In this document: positions 1-8,742 of the stretch, in pieces | How positions within the stretch are numbered: the stretch's first letter is position 1 | How the letters are laid out: the number at the start of each line of letters is the position of its first letter | From: Defluviitaleaceae bacterium | Lineage (GTDB): Bacteria > Bacillota > Clostridia > Lachnospirales > WQUN01 | DNA: 64,000 nt | Assembly (NCBI GenBank): GCA_009780185.1 | Contig: WRAN01000011.1 | Location: 1-64,000, forward strand | Direction: 5' to 3' | Notes under the pieces: model-generated | Seen by the model: the letters and a program-made list of their open reading frames with translations, nothing else | Database searches by the model: none | Told to the model about the DNA's origin: nothing | Translations under genes and position numbers: made by a program

Positions 1-84
1 ACAGTGGAAAGGTATTTGTGTATGTCGTGTCAGGAGATAAAGGACGCAGATGAAGTTAGTGTTGTTACTGAAAGCGCACAATAA
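1..84 (+). CDS. possible 3' end of an unidentified gene
   Basis: Frame 1 is open from the window edge to a TAA at 82-84 and would encode 27 C-terminal residues ending VVTESAQ, with a CxxC-like LCMSC stretch. The other two forward frames also close within about 60 bases, so the choice of frame rests mainly on the forward-facing terminator that follows at 129-160. No family can be named from this fragment. Confidence 0.3.
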   Translation, partial: TVERYLCMSCQEIKDADEVSVVTESAQ

Positions 85-128
85 AAAGCACACAATAACA
101 AGTCAACAATAAAAAATCCAGGAAAAGC

Positions 129-160
129 AAGGGGCGCTCTAAATGCGCCCCTTTATTTTA
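129..160 (+). terminator. intrinsic terminator
   Basis: A GC-rich stem (AAGGGGCGC paired with GCGCCCCTT, 7-base loop) is followed by CTTTATTTTA. It would end a rightward transcript entering from the left edge and separates it from the leftward restriction-modification operon. Confidence 0.75.
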
Positions 161-307
161 TCATGCTGCACAATGACTGGGCAATAAAAAGGGAAATAAA
201 AATAGTTACATTTGTTTTGTCAAGTTAGTTTCGGATAAAATTTTCAACACATGTCGGTCTAAATTCGGAAATTCTATAAAAAAAGCGGTAACAAGCATAT
301 TTCATAA

Positions 308-1084
308 TCACCATTTAAGAATTATCGTAGCAAATTTGCTATCTTTTGGAACATAGGTACACTCGTATATTGCTTCATTGTGTATAGTTCGTTGCAACCA
401 CAGGCTTGCTGAACATTCGACAAACTCCTTTTGCCAAAATCCTGTAGTTATCACTTTTTGTGCAGTTGTTCCTGTAGGGATTTCCATAAGATTACGCAAA
501 AAATTACTGGCTGAACGTGAAGCGGTCACTCCAATAATGCTCATGCCATTTGTGCGAATAATTACGCATGGTGCTTGCGTGAAATTTGCTATTCTAATAC
601 CGCAAGCGTGCTTGGACACCATATATTTGTTGGACAAGCTACCGATAAGCCCGAAATCTATTGGTGCGCCCGCCATATCAAGACGAAATTGTTCTTCTGG
701 CATGAGCAACTCCGCAGCGAAACGATTCGCTTCCACTTCATTGGAATTAGCGCTATTTCTAATGTCGGCTGTTGTACATCTGATTACTGGCTTACCATCA
801 ATAGTGGCGGTCGGCTGATGGTCAAGAAAATAATGCCCAAGTTCATGGGCGAAGGTAAAATTATGTCTGCCAATTAACCCTCTTTGCGTGTTTATAAGAA
901 TGGCACGTCTATCGCCTTTGAAAAGCAACGTGCCATCCCATGAATCATTAGGGTATTTATCAAACTTAAATTTTACACCCTCATTTGTCGCTATATCTTG
1001 TAGAGCTAATGCAGGAACACCATCAATTTGCTTGCTTTCCAAGACTTTCCTTGCTGTTGCAATGGGGTCTGCCAATTTAGTCAT
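308..1084 (-). CDS. ImmA/IrrE family metallo-endopeptidase
   Basis: This is a zinc metallopeptidase of the ImmA/IrrE (COG2856) family. The active-site motif FAHELGHYFL (HExxH) is plain in the first half, with the usual downstream region EANRFAAELLMP that completes the helix pack and supplies the third ligand area. Known family members cut a cognate repressor, for example ImmA on ImmR in ICEBs1. Here there is no N-terminal HTH domain and no adjacent HTH repressor gene, so the substrate is unknown. The gene is the last of the restriction-modification operon and overlaps the hsdS stop in the string ATGACTAA, which argues for translational coupling. I chose the ATG at 1084; in-frame ATGs further up (to 1108) are also possible, and none has a convincing Shine-Dalgarno. 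The family is certain; a role in defence regulation is inferred from context. Confidence 0.85.
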   Translation of the reverse strand: MTKLADPIATARKVLESKQIDGVPALALQDIATNEGVKFKFDKYPNDSWDGTLLFKGDRRAILINTQRGLIGRHNFTFAHELGHYFLDHQPTATIDGKPVIRCTTADIRNSANSNEVEANRFAAELLMPEEQFRLDMAGAPIDFGLIGSLSNKYMVSKHACGIRIANFTQAPCVIIRTNGMSIIGVTASRSASNFLRNLMEIPTGTTAQKVITTGFWQKEFVECSASLWLQRTIHNEAIYECTYVPKDSKFATIILKW

Positions 1085-2708
1085 CCCCCAATAATTCATC
1101 AGCATCACGGCTGGCCTGTTCGGATAATCCGTCTGTTATATTGCCACGAGCCGCTATGCCGATTGGCGTAACGCTATCGACAATTGGCTTTGTGCGTGAT
1201 TTTTGTGGGAATGGGATTATATTTGCAACATCTATCGCTTCACGCAAAACTGGTAACGTATGTGCAGATTTTAATTCATTGCACATTGTCATAAGTTCAT
1301 CAATTTTTGCTACAATTCGGTGCTGTTCAGCAAGTGGGGGCAATGGGCAATATGCATGTAATACATCGTCTCTAGAAATGCCAGGTATTATGCTCTTTGC
1401 CTTGATGTTCAATTGTACAACGTAGCTTTGCAAGAATAATTTTATATAATCAGCAGAAACCAATTCAGAAAATATACGCAAAGCCATTATTTGCCGTGCT
1501 ATATGACAATCGCCAATATGGTTCGTCACTATCTTTCCAACTGTTCCTTTACATGAAAGCAATATATCTCCAAATTGCGACACTACTACTTGCGTGTCCG
1601 TCCAACGATTCACTAATACAGTTTCGCCATCTAAGGCACTTGCTCCAGTAATATATGGAATACCTTTATTTTCATCGTTATATTGGTTTTTTTCGAGGTC
1701 GCGCCCTGATATTAGTTCAATAATTTCTGCAAATCGACACCAAGTCCATCCCTCTGGTAAGTCATAAGGGATTTTATCCTCGCTGATTGGTGGCATGGGC
1801 TTGTCTTTTTTGATTTTTCCATTACGAATAAGCCCTTCTTTCTCCTGCTTAATGCGTTTTAGGAGTTCGGTGGCTGGCTCGTCATTGGGGTCTTGTGCCA
1901 CAAGTTTGCCTTGCACCGCCGCTTGCAATACAGACTTTGGCAAATATTCAACAAACTGGCTTTCTAGCAATTCAAGCTCTTTTTCCGATTTCTCCAACTT
2001 ATCACACAGCTTCATAAAGTCAACTACTCTTGTTGAAATGCGTTGCTGTTCGCATAATGGCGGTATTGGAATCATCAAGTTTCTTATTCCAGATAACGGC
2101 ACTGTTTTCTGAGCAGTTCCTGTAGCTACGCTAACACATTGATTATAACAACACGGGGATAGAAGATAGGTGTGTAAATAAGTTAAATCAATATGTGGTG
2201 TTGCCCTAATAAGTGCAATATGGCGTTGAAAACAAAAAGCCTTATCGCCATCAACTATAATGGGAATACCAAATGAGCCAGTTACGGTAAAAAGAATATC
2301 GCCCTCGGCCGCAATCTTTTCATCAGACAGTGCATCAAAGTAACTTTGCGGAACATACCGTGTATTTGAAAAATCCAAATAACCTTTTGAAACATTGGAA
2401 ATCACCAAAAAAGGGATTCCACTATCAGTTTTCGGAGGTGGCTGGTGGTCACCGTCTGTTATAACTATGCAAATATCTGATAAGCGACACCAATTCCATC
2501 CTTTGGGCAACTTGAAAAGTTGTTCTTCATCGGAAATAAGGGATAAGGGGTTCCCTTTCTTAATTTTTCCGTCACGAATAAGTCTATCCTTCCCCTTCTT
2601 AATGTGTTCAAGCAATACTGAAGCTGGCTCATCATTTGGGTCTTGGGGTACAAGTTTCCCCTCAACCGCCGCTTGCAATATGGATTTTCTTAGCTCTGTT
2701 GCTTTCAT
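1077..2708 (-). CDS. hsdS: type I restriction-modification specificity subunit S
   Basis: HsdS is the DNA-recognition subunit that pairs with HsdM and HsdR and sets the bipartite target sequence. The 543-residue protein has the classic two-repeat plan: a target-recognition domain, a coiled-coil spacer (around residues 220-250, rich in EKSEKELELLES), a second recognition domain, and a C-terminal conserved helix. The two recognition domains open with near-identical segments (AAVEGKLVPQDPNDEPAS and AAVQGKLVAQDPNDEPAT, then LPKGWNWCRL and LPEGWTWCRF). The same similarity is visible in the DNA, giving direct repeats about 770 bases apart. The start ATG overlaps the hsdM stop as TAATG, with GGAGGAAAGC just upstream. 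The protein is full length, with no sign of a broken or phase-off frame. Confidence 0.95.
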   Translation of the reverse strand: MKATELRKSILQAAVEGKLVPQDPNDEPASVLLEHIKKGKDRLIRDGKIKKGNPLSLISDEEQLFKLPKGWNWCRLSDICIVITDGDHQPPPKTDSGIPFLVISNVSKGYLDFSNTRYVPQSYFDALSDEKIAAEGDILFTVTGSFGIPIIVDGDKAFCFQRHIALIRATPHIDLTYLHTYLLSPCCYNQCVSVATGTAQKTVPLSGIRNLMIPIPPLCEQQRISTRVVDFMKLCDKLEKSEKELELLESQFVEYLPKSVLQAAVQGKLVAQDPNDEPATELLKRIKQEKEGLIRNGKIKKDKPMPPISEDKIPYDLPEGWTWCRFAEIIELISGRDLEKNQYNDENKGIPYITGASALDGETVLVNRWTDTQVVVSQFGDILLSCKGTVGKIVTNHIGDCHIARQIMALRIFSELVSADYIKLFLQSYVVQLNIKAKSIIPGISRDDVLHAYCPLPPLAEQHRIVAKIDELMTMCNELKSAHTLPVLREAIDVANIIPFPQKSRTKPIVDSVTPIGIAARGNITDGLSEQASRDADELLGDD

Positions 2709-4186
2709 TAGCTTTCCTCCATAGCGGCTGTTATGCGCCCCAAAATATCTTCAATCCTTGCGGAAACAACCGCCTTTTTATGCAAGTATTGTGCAATGAA
2801 TTCATCAGGCGGCAATATTTCAACGGCTTCATGTGGAAAACCGCACAAATCAAGATTGTATTCGCCAACCGCAATATCCTCTACTGGCACATACTGCGAA
2901 ACATCGCTCTCGGTGCGATTATTCCACCATTCACGCACAAGGTCAAAGTGCTTGTCCTGCATGGGTTTAGTTTTCGAGAAGTTTTTATAACCCTCTGGCA
3001 TTTCTAAGCGATAAAACCACACGCCTTTGGTGGGCTTGCCCTTTGTGAAAAACAGCAAATTAGTATTGATGCCTGTATATGGCGAAAAAACGCTCTTGGG
3101 CAACCTCACAATAGTATGTAGGTCGTTTTCTTCCAAAAGTTTTCTTTTGATTGTCGCCTTTACGCCTGTACCAAACAAAAATCCATCAGGCAATACAAGC
3201 CCGCAACGCCCGCCATCTTTTAGTAATGCCATCAAATGCACTAAAAACAAATCGGCGGTTTCTGTATTGCGAAGGTCAGGCGACACGGATTGAGAAATTG
3301 CCTTTTCTTCTGCACCACCAAATGGGGGATTAGTTACGATAACATTCACCTTATCTTTGATTCCATAATCTTGTGTAGGTGTGCGGAGCGTATTGTCGTG
3401 CTTGATATTTGGAACATCAATGCCATGTGCTATAAGGTTAGTTACGCACAGCAAATAAGGGAATGGTTTTTTCTCAATCCCCTTAATATTTGATTGCAAT
3501 TTTCGGTATTCTTCCGTTGTGCTAATGCTGTAGCGGTCAATTACACTCGTTAAAAATCCGCCAGTTCCACAAGCGGGGTCAAGCACAAGTTCGTCAAGTT
3601 TGGGGTCAACCATATCAACGATAAATTTTGTTACAGGTCGCGGCGTATAAAACTCACCCGCTTTACCTGCACTTTGCAGGTCTTTCAACATGTTTTCATA
3701 CAACCCATTGAACAGATGAGTGCCTTTAATATCATCAAAACTAATCTCGCTGTTTAACTTGTTCACAACTTGCCGCAATAACGTTCCAGACTTCATAAAG
3801 TTATTTATGCCACCCATAACATTGCGGATAAGCCGTCTGCGATGCCGTGCAACGTTCAAAATGGCTTCCGCTTTTTCGGGGTTTTTCTCTTGTATCGGCA
3901 AATCTTCCACTTCTAAATTACGCAGGCTTATGAACATTTGGTTGATATGTTCAAGCAGGGCATCACCAGTAATGCCTTCTTTATCATCAGCCCACACGCT
4001 CCAACGAAATTCATTGGGTATTATAGGGTAGTAATCCTCGGATAATTCCCATACTTGTTCCTTGAAATCAAAAGATTTTAAGAACAGCATCCACGTTATC
4101 TGCTCGATATACTGTGCATCGCCATTTATACCTGCGTCCATGCGCATAATGTCTTTTAAGGCTTTAGTAGTGCTTGAACTAGCCAT
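2708..4186 (-). CDS. hsdM: type I restriction-modification DNA methyltransferase subunit M
   Basis: HsdM is the adenine-N6 DNA methyltransferase of the type I complex. It methylates the site chosen by HsdS and is needed, with HsdS, for HsdR to bind. The 492-residue protein begins with the helical HsdM N-terminal domain. The methyltransferase domain follows, with SAM-binding motif I DPACGTGGFL near residue 195 and catalytic motif IV NPPFGG near residue 285. Length and motif order are normal. The start ATG has AGGAGGACATCAAA upstream, and the stop overlaps the hsdS start by one base. The 23-base gap from hsdR places both in one transcript. Confidence 0.96.
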   Translation of the reverse strand: MASSSTTKALKDIMRMDAGINGDAQYIEQITWMLFLKSFDFKEQVWELSEDYYPIIPNEFRWSVWADDKEGITGDALLEHINQMFISLRNLEVEDLPIQEKNPEKAEAILNVARHRRRLIRNVMGGINNFMKSGTLLRQVVNKLNSEISFDDIKGTHLFNGLYENMLKDLQSAGKAGEFYTPRPVTKFIVDMVDPKLDELVLDPACGTGGFLTSVIDRYSISTTEEYRKLQSNIKGIEKKPFPYLLCVTNLIAHGIDVPNIKHDNTLRTPTQDYGIKDKVNVIVTNPPFGGAEEKAISQSVSPDLRNTETADLFLVHLMALLKDGGRCGLVLPDGFLFGTGVKATIKRKLLEENDLHTIVRLPKSVFSPYTGINTNLLFFTKGKPTKGVWFYRLEMPEGYKNFSKTKPMQDKHFDLVREWWNNRTESDVSQYVPVEDIAVGEYNLDLCGFPHEAVEILPPDEFIAQYLHKKAVVSARIEDILGRITAAMEES

Positions 4187-4209
4187 TTTGATGTCCTCCT
4201 AAATGCGCA

Positions 4210-6564
4210 CTATGCGGCTTCATATAATATTGTTTTCAATTCTCTTATCGCTTGGTCAAAATTTGCTTTACCGTTAAACAAGCGATTAACAATGTGTAAT
4301 GGCGTACCAAATTGTTGGAACGGATTTACTTTTAACACATCTATACTTTCAATATTTGTTACGCCTGTATCTGCATATTTTTCCAACAATGCTTCAAGAA
4401 CAGCACTTGCCTGTTCGCCATATTTTCCAAAGTAATTGCGTTTTTTTACATTGTTAGCCCTCTCTCGCCTAGTGAGCGGGGGCTGGTCGAATACGATATG
4501 ACATAGCAAGTCGAATGGGTCAAATTCTTGCCCAATCTGCTCTTGCAATTCGTCTATTAAAACGCCTTGTTCAGCAAGTTCATCTAAAATAACTTGTTTG
4601 CGATCTGCACTATTCCATGCATTGAGGAAGTCATCATATGTTGCATACTGATTAAGAACATTGCGGCGAGTATAGTCAGTTAGCGATTCTGTAATCAGCT
4701 TGCCGTCCTTGTCGATATATCGCACCAACTCTTTTAATACAGTAACTTCAACATTATGAACATAATATTTCGCACGTCTGCCCTTTGGTGGCTCGTCCCA
4801 TTCTGGAAAATCGTTAGGGTTTGGCTTATCATTATCAGGGGTGGATTCCTGCACTTCATCCAACTCCGATGGAATTTCACCATTAGGCCCCGGCGTAAAT
4901 TCATCGTCTTGTTCCGTGGGTCCGTCAAAATCGGGGTCAACAAAAAGTCGTGTTACGTCACGAAAATCGAAAATAGTAAAAAACATCTTGCCTAAATCTT
5001 CACGAACACGAGTACCGCGCCCAATAATCTGCTTAAACTCCGTCATGCTTCTAATTGAAGAATCAAGGACGATAAATTTAACCATTTGCGCATCAACGCC
5101 AGTTGTTAGTAGCTTTGATGTTGTAACCAAAACAGGATAGTCACTTGTTACGTCACTAAAATTGCCAACTTGTTTTCTGCCAATTTCATCATCACCTGTT
5201 AAACGCATTACATATCGTTCATTTTCCATTACAAGGTCTTTGTTTTCATTAACAAGTGCTTGCCGCATACGGTCAGCGTGTTCTGTGTCTACGCAAAAGA
5301 AAATGGTTTTAGCCATGCGGTTGTCGTGCTTTTTCAAATAATTGGAGACTGTTTGTGCTATTATTTTAGTTCTTTGCTCCAAAACCAGTTCACGGTCAAA
5401 GTCTGATGTTCCATAAATGCGGTCGGGAATTTCATTACCGAATTTATCAACTTGCCCATCATATGGACGATAACCTGCGGCATCTTTATCCAACAAAACA
5501 CGGATAACCCTATATGGTGCAAGGAAGCCATCTTCAATACCTTGTTTTAGGGAGTAAGTGTAAATTGGCTCACCAAAATAATCAATATTAGACACTTCTT
5601 TATTCTCTTTAGGAGTTGCTGTTAATCCTATTTGTGAAGCCGAGCTGAAATAATCCAAAATTTCTCGCCATTCACTATCTGCCTTTGCACTACCTCTATG
5701 ACACTCATCAATGACGATTAAATCAAAGAAATTTGGCGAAAACTGCTTAAACACATCTTTGCCATCATCACCAGTAAGCCCTTGGTAAAGCGCAAGGTAA
5801 ATTTCATATGAAGGGTCTACTTTACGGTTCCGCACTACTGTCATTTTATCTTTGAATGGCGCAAAGTCGTTGGCATATGTTTGGTCTACAAGTGCGTTTC
5901 TATCAGCAAGAAACAATATCCGCTTTTTAATGCCCGCCTTCCATAATCTCCAAATAATTTGGAAAGCAGTGTACGTCTTGCCTGTTCCCGTAGCCATAAC
6001 AAGCAACATACGGTTTTGACCTTTCATTACTGCGTCAACAGTTAGATTTATGGCGTTAAGCTGATAATATCGTGGGTGCTTATTTTCATTTTCCGTGTAA
6101 TAAGGTTGGATGGCTACTTTTTCCAACGAATCGTCGATTGCGTTATGTTTTTTTACCATCTGCCACAACGTATCAGGTGAGGGAAATTCATCAAGACCGA
6201 TTATGACCTCTGAAGCATCTTGTTTGTTGCGAAACGTAAATCCATCACCATTTGATGTGAATACGAACGGTATGTTCATTCGCTCGGCGTAGTCTAATGC
6301 TTGCTGCATACCATCACTAACGGAGTGTCTATTGTCTTTTGCCTCTACAACAGCCAAAGGAATGTGAGACTTGTAGAATAAAATATAATCAGCGCGTTTT
6401 ATGCTTGTTTTATCACGTTTACACACACCACCACGAGCAATAATTCGCCCAACGGTTATAGCGTAATCTTCACGAATTTGCGAAGCCGACCAGCCCGCAT
6501 CTTGTATAGCGGGTCTAATAAAATTTGAGCGTATCTCTTGCTCCGTTAGCTGTTTCTTATTCAC
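4210..6564 (-). CDS. hsdR: type I restriction endonuclease subunit R (EcoEI-like)
   Basis: HsdR is the motor and nuclease subunit: it translocates DNA using ATP and cuts away from unmethylated sites. The 784 residues show an N-terminal nuclease domain (VVEAKD, the ExK part of the PD-(D/E)xK site, near residue 76). A superfamily 2 helicase core follows, with Walker A MATGTGKT near residue 190 and a DEAH-type box VIDECHRG. A late motif reading IIGRGTRVRED is also present, and the C-terminal region resembles the EcoEI_R family. The length fits EcoEI/EcoAI-type R subunits, which are shorter than EcoKI, so it is not truncated. Translation probably starts at GTG 6564, with GCGGGGG upstream. Both the nuclease and ATPase sites look intact. 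Confidence 0.95.
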   Translation of the reverse strand: MNKKQLTEQEIRSNFIRPAIQDAGWSASQIREDYAITVGRIIARGGVCKRDKTSIKRADYILFYKSHIPLAVVEAKDNRHSVSDGMQQALDYAERMNIPFVFTSNGDGFTFRNKQDASEVIIGLDEFPSPDTLWQMVKKHNAIDDSLEKVAIQPYYTENENKHPRYYQLNAINLTVDAVMKGQNRMLLVMATGTGKTYTAFQIIWRLWKAGIKKRILFLADRNALVDQTYANDFAPFKDKMTVVRNRKVDPSYEIYLALYQGLTGDDGKDVFKQFSPNFFDLIVIDECHRGSAKADSEWREILDYFSSASQIGLTATPKENKEVSNIDYFGEPIYTYSLKQGIEDGFLAPYRVIRVLLDKDAAGYRPYDGQVDKFGNEIPDRIYGTSDFDRELVLEQRTKIIAQTVSNYLKKHDNRMAKTIFFCVDTEHADRMRQALVNENKDLVMENERYVMRLTGDDEIGRKQVGNFSDVTSDYPVLVTTSKLLTTGVDAQMVKFIVLDSSIRSMTEFKQIIGRGTRVREDLGKMFFTIFDFRDVTRLFVDPDFDGPTEQDDEFTPGPNGEIPSELDEVQESTPDNDKPNPNDFPEWDEPPKGRRAKYYVHNVEVTVLKELVRYIDKDGKLITESLTDYTRRNVLNQYATYDDFLNAWNSADRKQVILDELAEQGVLIDELQEQIGQEFDPFDLLCHIVFDQPPLTRRERANNVKKRNYFGKYGEQASAVLEALLEKYADTGVTNIESIDVLKVNPFQQFGTPLHIVNRLFNGKANFDQAIRELKTILYEAA

Positions 6565-6586
6565 AAATGTAACCCCCGCTCAAGCG

Positions 6587-7573
6587 TTATTCAGTATCGC
6601 TTATATCTTTTTTCGTTATCACTTTAACAGCACGGTCAAAATCACTAACCAACTGCGCCATTTCACGCGCACGATAAATTTCAAATTCTTCTTCAGCCTT
6701 TTCAAATGCCTGTTGTTTGCTGATTTTGCCCTTGCCTTGCAGCACATCACGGCGATTGCCAAGCAAATTGCGGTCAAGTTCTCCTATCCAATTTGCCATT
6801 GTCATGGGGCGTTCTTCAAGTGCCTGTAATTCGGCAAAATCCAAAAATTGCGACACGAGTAAGTTTAGAACAGTTAATTCTCGTTCGGATAAATAATTTT
6901 TTGCGATAATCACATCGCCTTTTGTGGCGTACTCACCTTTGAAATTCGTCATACCTACATTTGGCTTGTCGCTATCAACACGCTCGTATATCAATTCTGC
7001 TGCCGTATGCTTATGTGCGGCATAGTGCATTTTGTTTTGAACCGTTGCGAAAAATTCTCGTGTTGTTTTTGCTTTCGGGTCATAGTCAATTGAGGTAGCG
7101 TAAATATCTGTTACTTGCTGATAAAGGTTGCGCTCACTACTGCGAATATCCCTAATGCGCTGCAAAAGTTCACGAAAATATCTTCCGCCACCGTTTTTTA
7201 ACCGCTCATCATCCATTGTAAAACCCTTGCGGATATATTCATTAAGTCGGCCTGTTGCCCATTTGCGGAATTGTGTACCGCGCAAAGATTTAACCCTGTA
7301 GCCCACGGAGATAATTACATCGAGGTTATAATAGTTTGTAGGTTTCGTAGAAAAATCGGAATTTCCGATTTTTCTTTTTGATGTATCTTCTTCTAACTCG
7401 CCTTCGGCATAGACATTCAAAACGTGTTCGTTAATTGTAGAGCGCGATTTTTCAAACAAAGCCGCCATTTGGTCTAATGTTAGCCAAACGGTTTCTTCAT
7501 CAAAGCGCACATCGACCGAAATTTTATCATCATCAGTTTTGAAAATGACAACATGGTCATCTAGGTTTTTCAT
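6587..7573 (-). CDS. RhuM family protein
   Basis: The protein belongs to the RhuM family, named after a Salmonella pathogenicity-island gene and of unknown biochemical function. Characteristic segments are VWLTLDQMAALFEKSRSTIN near residue 33, which reads like a helix-turn-helix, the YYNLDVIISVGYRVKS core, and FRKWATGRLNEYIRKGF. RhuM genes often lie inside type I restriction-modification operons, and here the gene is the first of such an operon, 22 bases before hsdR. The ATG at 7573 is preferred over an in-frame ATG at 7597 because GGAGG sits 11 bases before it. A truncated second rhuM lies at about 8743-9051 on the opposite strand. The role is inferred to be accessory or regulatory to the R-M system. 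Confidence 0.88.
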   Translation of the reverse strand: MKNLDDHVVIFKTDDDKISVDVRFDEETVWLTLDQMAALFEKSRSTINEHVLNVYAEGELEEDTSKRKIGNSDFSTKPTNYYNLDVIISVGYRVKSLRGTQFRKWATGRLNEYIRKGFTMDDERLKNGGGRYFRELLQRIRDIRSSERNLYQQVTDIYATSIDYDPKAKTTREFFATVQNKMHYAAHKHTAAELIYERVDSDKPNVGMTNFKGEYATKGDVIIAKNYLSERELTVLNLLVSQFLDFAELQALEERPMTMANWIGELDRNLLGNRRDVLQGKGKISKQQAFEKAEEEFEIYRAREMAQLVSDFDRAVKVITKKDISDTE

Positions 7574-7615
7574 AATTCTGCCAACCTCCAGCTGCATACA
7601 ACTATCCTAGTTTAC

Positions 7616-7644
7616 ATTATACCTGAAATTTCGACCAAGCGCAA
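7616..7644 (-). promoter_or_regulatory. promoter of the rhuM-hsdRMS-immA operon
   Basis: Reading leftward, TTGCGC and a perfect TATAAT are separated by 17 bases, and the -10 lies about 40 bases before the rhuM start. No other comparable promoter or terminator was seen between here and 308, so it probably drives the whole five-gene operon. Confidence 0.7.
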
Positions 7645-7668
7645 TTGCAAATTTGCGGTGCGCGTAAG

Positions 7669-8139
7669 TTATGGATAATTGTAGTTATTCATACGTCCTA
7701 CCCATGCCATCGGGTCTGCGGCTTTGTCCTTTTCCGTTACCTTATTGGCGGAGTCTTTGCGTATGGCATTCATCATATTGTGCTTTCGTTCTTCGGCCTG
7801 TTCTTGTATCTCTAAGCAATGTTTGTGGAGTTCAACAACGCCGAATTGAGCGGCTACGGATTTGTTATGTTCCTTTAGATATTCCATTCGTGCCAAGCCC
7901 CAACGGGTTAAGGGCTTTAACGGTTCCCCGTTTATTATGATATTGGGGAACAGGCATGTTGTTTCGGGGTCGTTTTTGTCTAGTAACCCAAGTGTATACC
8001 ATAAGCCATTGAAAACCCACTTGTTGAGAATCATATCGCCCACTTTCATAATGGCGGCCATTTCGTCCATTTCCTGCTCGGTTTTGGGTTCATAGTAAGC
8101 CGTGCTTGCCGTGACTACTGGAATGTACTCGCTACTCAT
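7669..8139 (-). CDS. TnpV-like transposon-associated protein
   Basis: The second half matches the TnpV family found in Tn4451-type mobilisable elements. The segment GLARMEYLKEHNK and the closing DPMAWVGRMNN are its hallmarks. TnpV has no established activity. The N-terminal 80 residues (from MSSEYIPVV) are less typical, and the protein stops right after the WVGRMNN motif, where other members run on for about 15-20 residues, so the C-terminus may be clipped. ATG 8139 was chosen because it overlaps the upstream stop as ATGAGTAG and has AAAGGTGGTG before it. Its partner upstream is a DUF6809 gene, a common pairing in clostridial mobile elements. Confidence 0.75.
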   Translation of the reverse strand: MSSEYIPVVTASTAYYEPKTEQEMDEMAAIMKVGDMILNKWVFNGLWYTLGLLDKNDPETTCLFPNIIINGEPLKPLTRWGLARMEYLKEHNKSVAAQFGVVELHKHCLEIQEQAEERKHNMMNAIRKDSANKVTEKDKAADPMAWVGRMNNYNYP

Positions 8140-8416
8140 TTTCAACACCACCTTTGACGAAAATCTCAATCATTAGCAAGATACCAAATTTTAGAGAAGC
8201 AACATAAGTGTCATAACGGGTAATGGCTTCAATATCCCCCTGCGCTTCGATATAGCCATTCAATAATTCATTTAGAGAATCGTTTAAGGTTTCCGCTAAT
8301 GCCGTCATGTTTTCCATTTTCTTTTGGGCGGCTTTAACGAATGGGGAATCTTTGCCGTAATTCCAACTATCAAAACCTAGATTTCCTTTGTACAGTTCTT
8401 CGAGAATACTTGTCAT
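8132..8416 (-). CDS. DUF6809-like small protein
   Basis: The 94-residue protein is mostly helical and begins MTSILEELYKGNL, then runs through a central acidic helix pair to FGILLMIEIF near the end. That plan (ILEELYxGN, then a C-terminal GxxLMIE-type helix) is how I recognise DUF6809, a family of unknown function seen in clostridial mobile elements beside tnpV. ATG 8416 has AAAGGATG upstream. Its stop overlaps the TnpV-like start, so the two are translated together. No transposase or recombinase is present, so the pair looks like the residue of a former mobile element. Confidence 0.65.
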   Translation of the reverse strand: MTSILEELYKGNLGFDSWNYGKDSPFVKAAQKKMENMTALAETLNDSLNELLNGYIEAQGDIEAITRYDTYVASLKFGILLMIEIFVKGGVENE

Positions 8417-8439
8417 TGAAATTCATCCTTTCTTGATTG

Positions 8440-8740
8440 TTTGTCCACGAGTTTAAGCAACACTCTTGAAAGGCGGGATTGTGCTATGATACAATTTCCC
8501 TGCACCTGCGGGTGTTGCCTTTGAAGCGGTGGGAAGCTTTCCACGGTGTACCACCGCTTCGGCATTTTAGTTGTCGCTTACTATTAAAAAACTGGTATAG
8601 GCTGTAATCCTATCCAGTCTATATACTGCCCTCCCTTCTGATAGGTTCTCAAAAACCGCTGATTGTACCGCAAACAGGGCAGTTGAGTAATATTAAAGGA
8701 TACTTCATTTTTTGAAGTACCCTTTAGAGTATAAGTTCTT
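8440..8740. other. hairpin-rich non-coding stretch
   Basis: No convincing gene is present in this 300-base gap. Several separate inverted repeats lie in a row. They are AGCGGTGG with CCACCGCT (about 8525-8560), ACTGG-ATAGG with CCTATCCAGT (about 8590-8618), ACTGCCC with GGGCAGT (about 8626-8683, long loop), and AAAGGATACTTCA with TGAAGTACCCTTT (8695-8725, one mismatch). None has a good U-tract, so they are poor terminators. They could be a structured RNA, ends of a decayed element, or both. I could not match them to a riboswitch class I know. Confidence 0.45.
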
Positions 8741-8742
8741 TA

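Noticed and set aside
4210-6564. A truncated hsdR, because it is shorter than EcoKI HsdR
   Set aside because: The EcoEI/EcoAI-type R subunits are about this length, and the nuclease, helicase and C-terminal parts are all present.
8520-8565. An intrinsic terminator at the AGCGGTGG/CCACCGCT repeat
   Set aside because: The loop is long and no strong T-tract follows on either strand, so it was left as part of the structured stretch.
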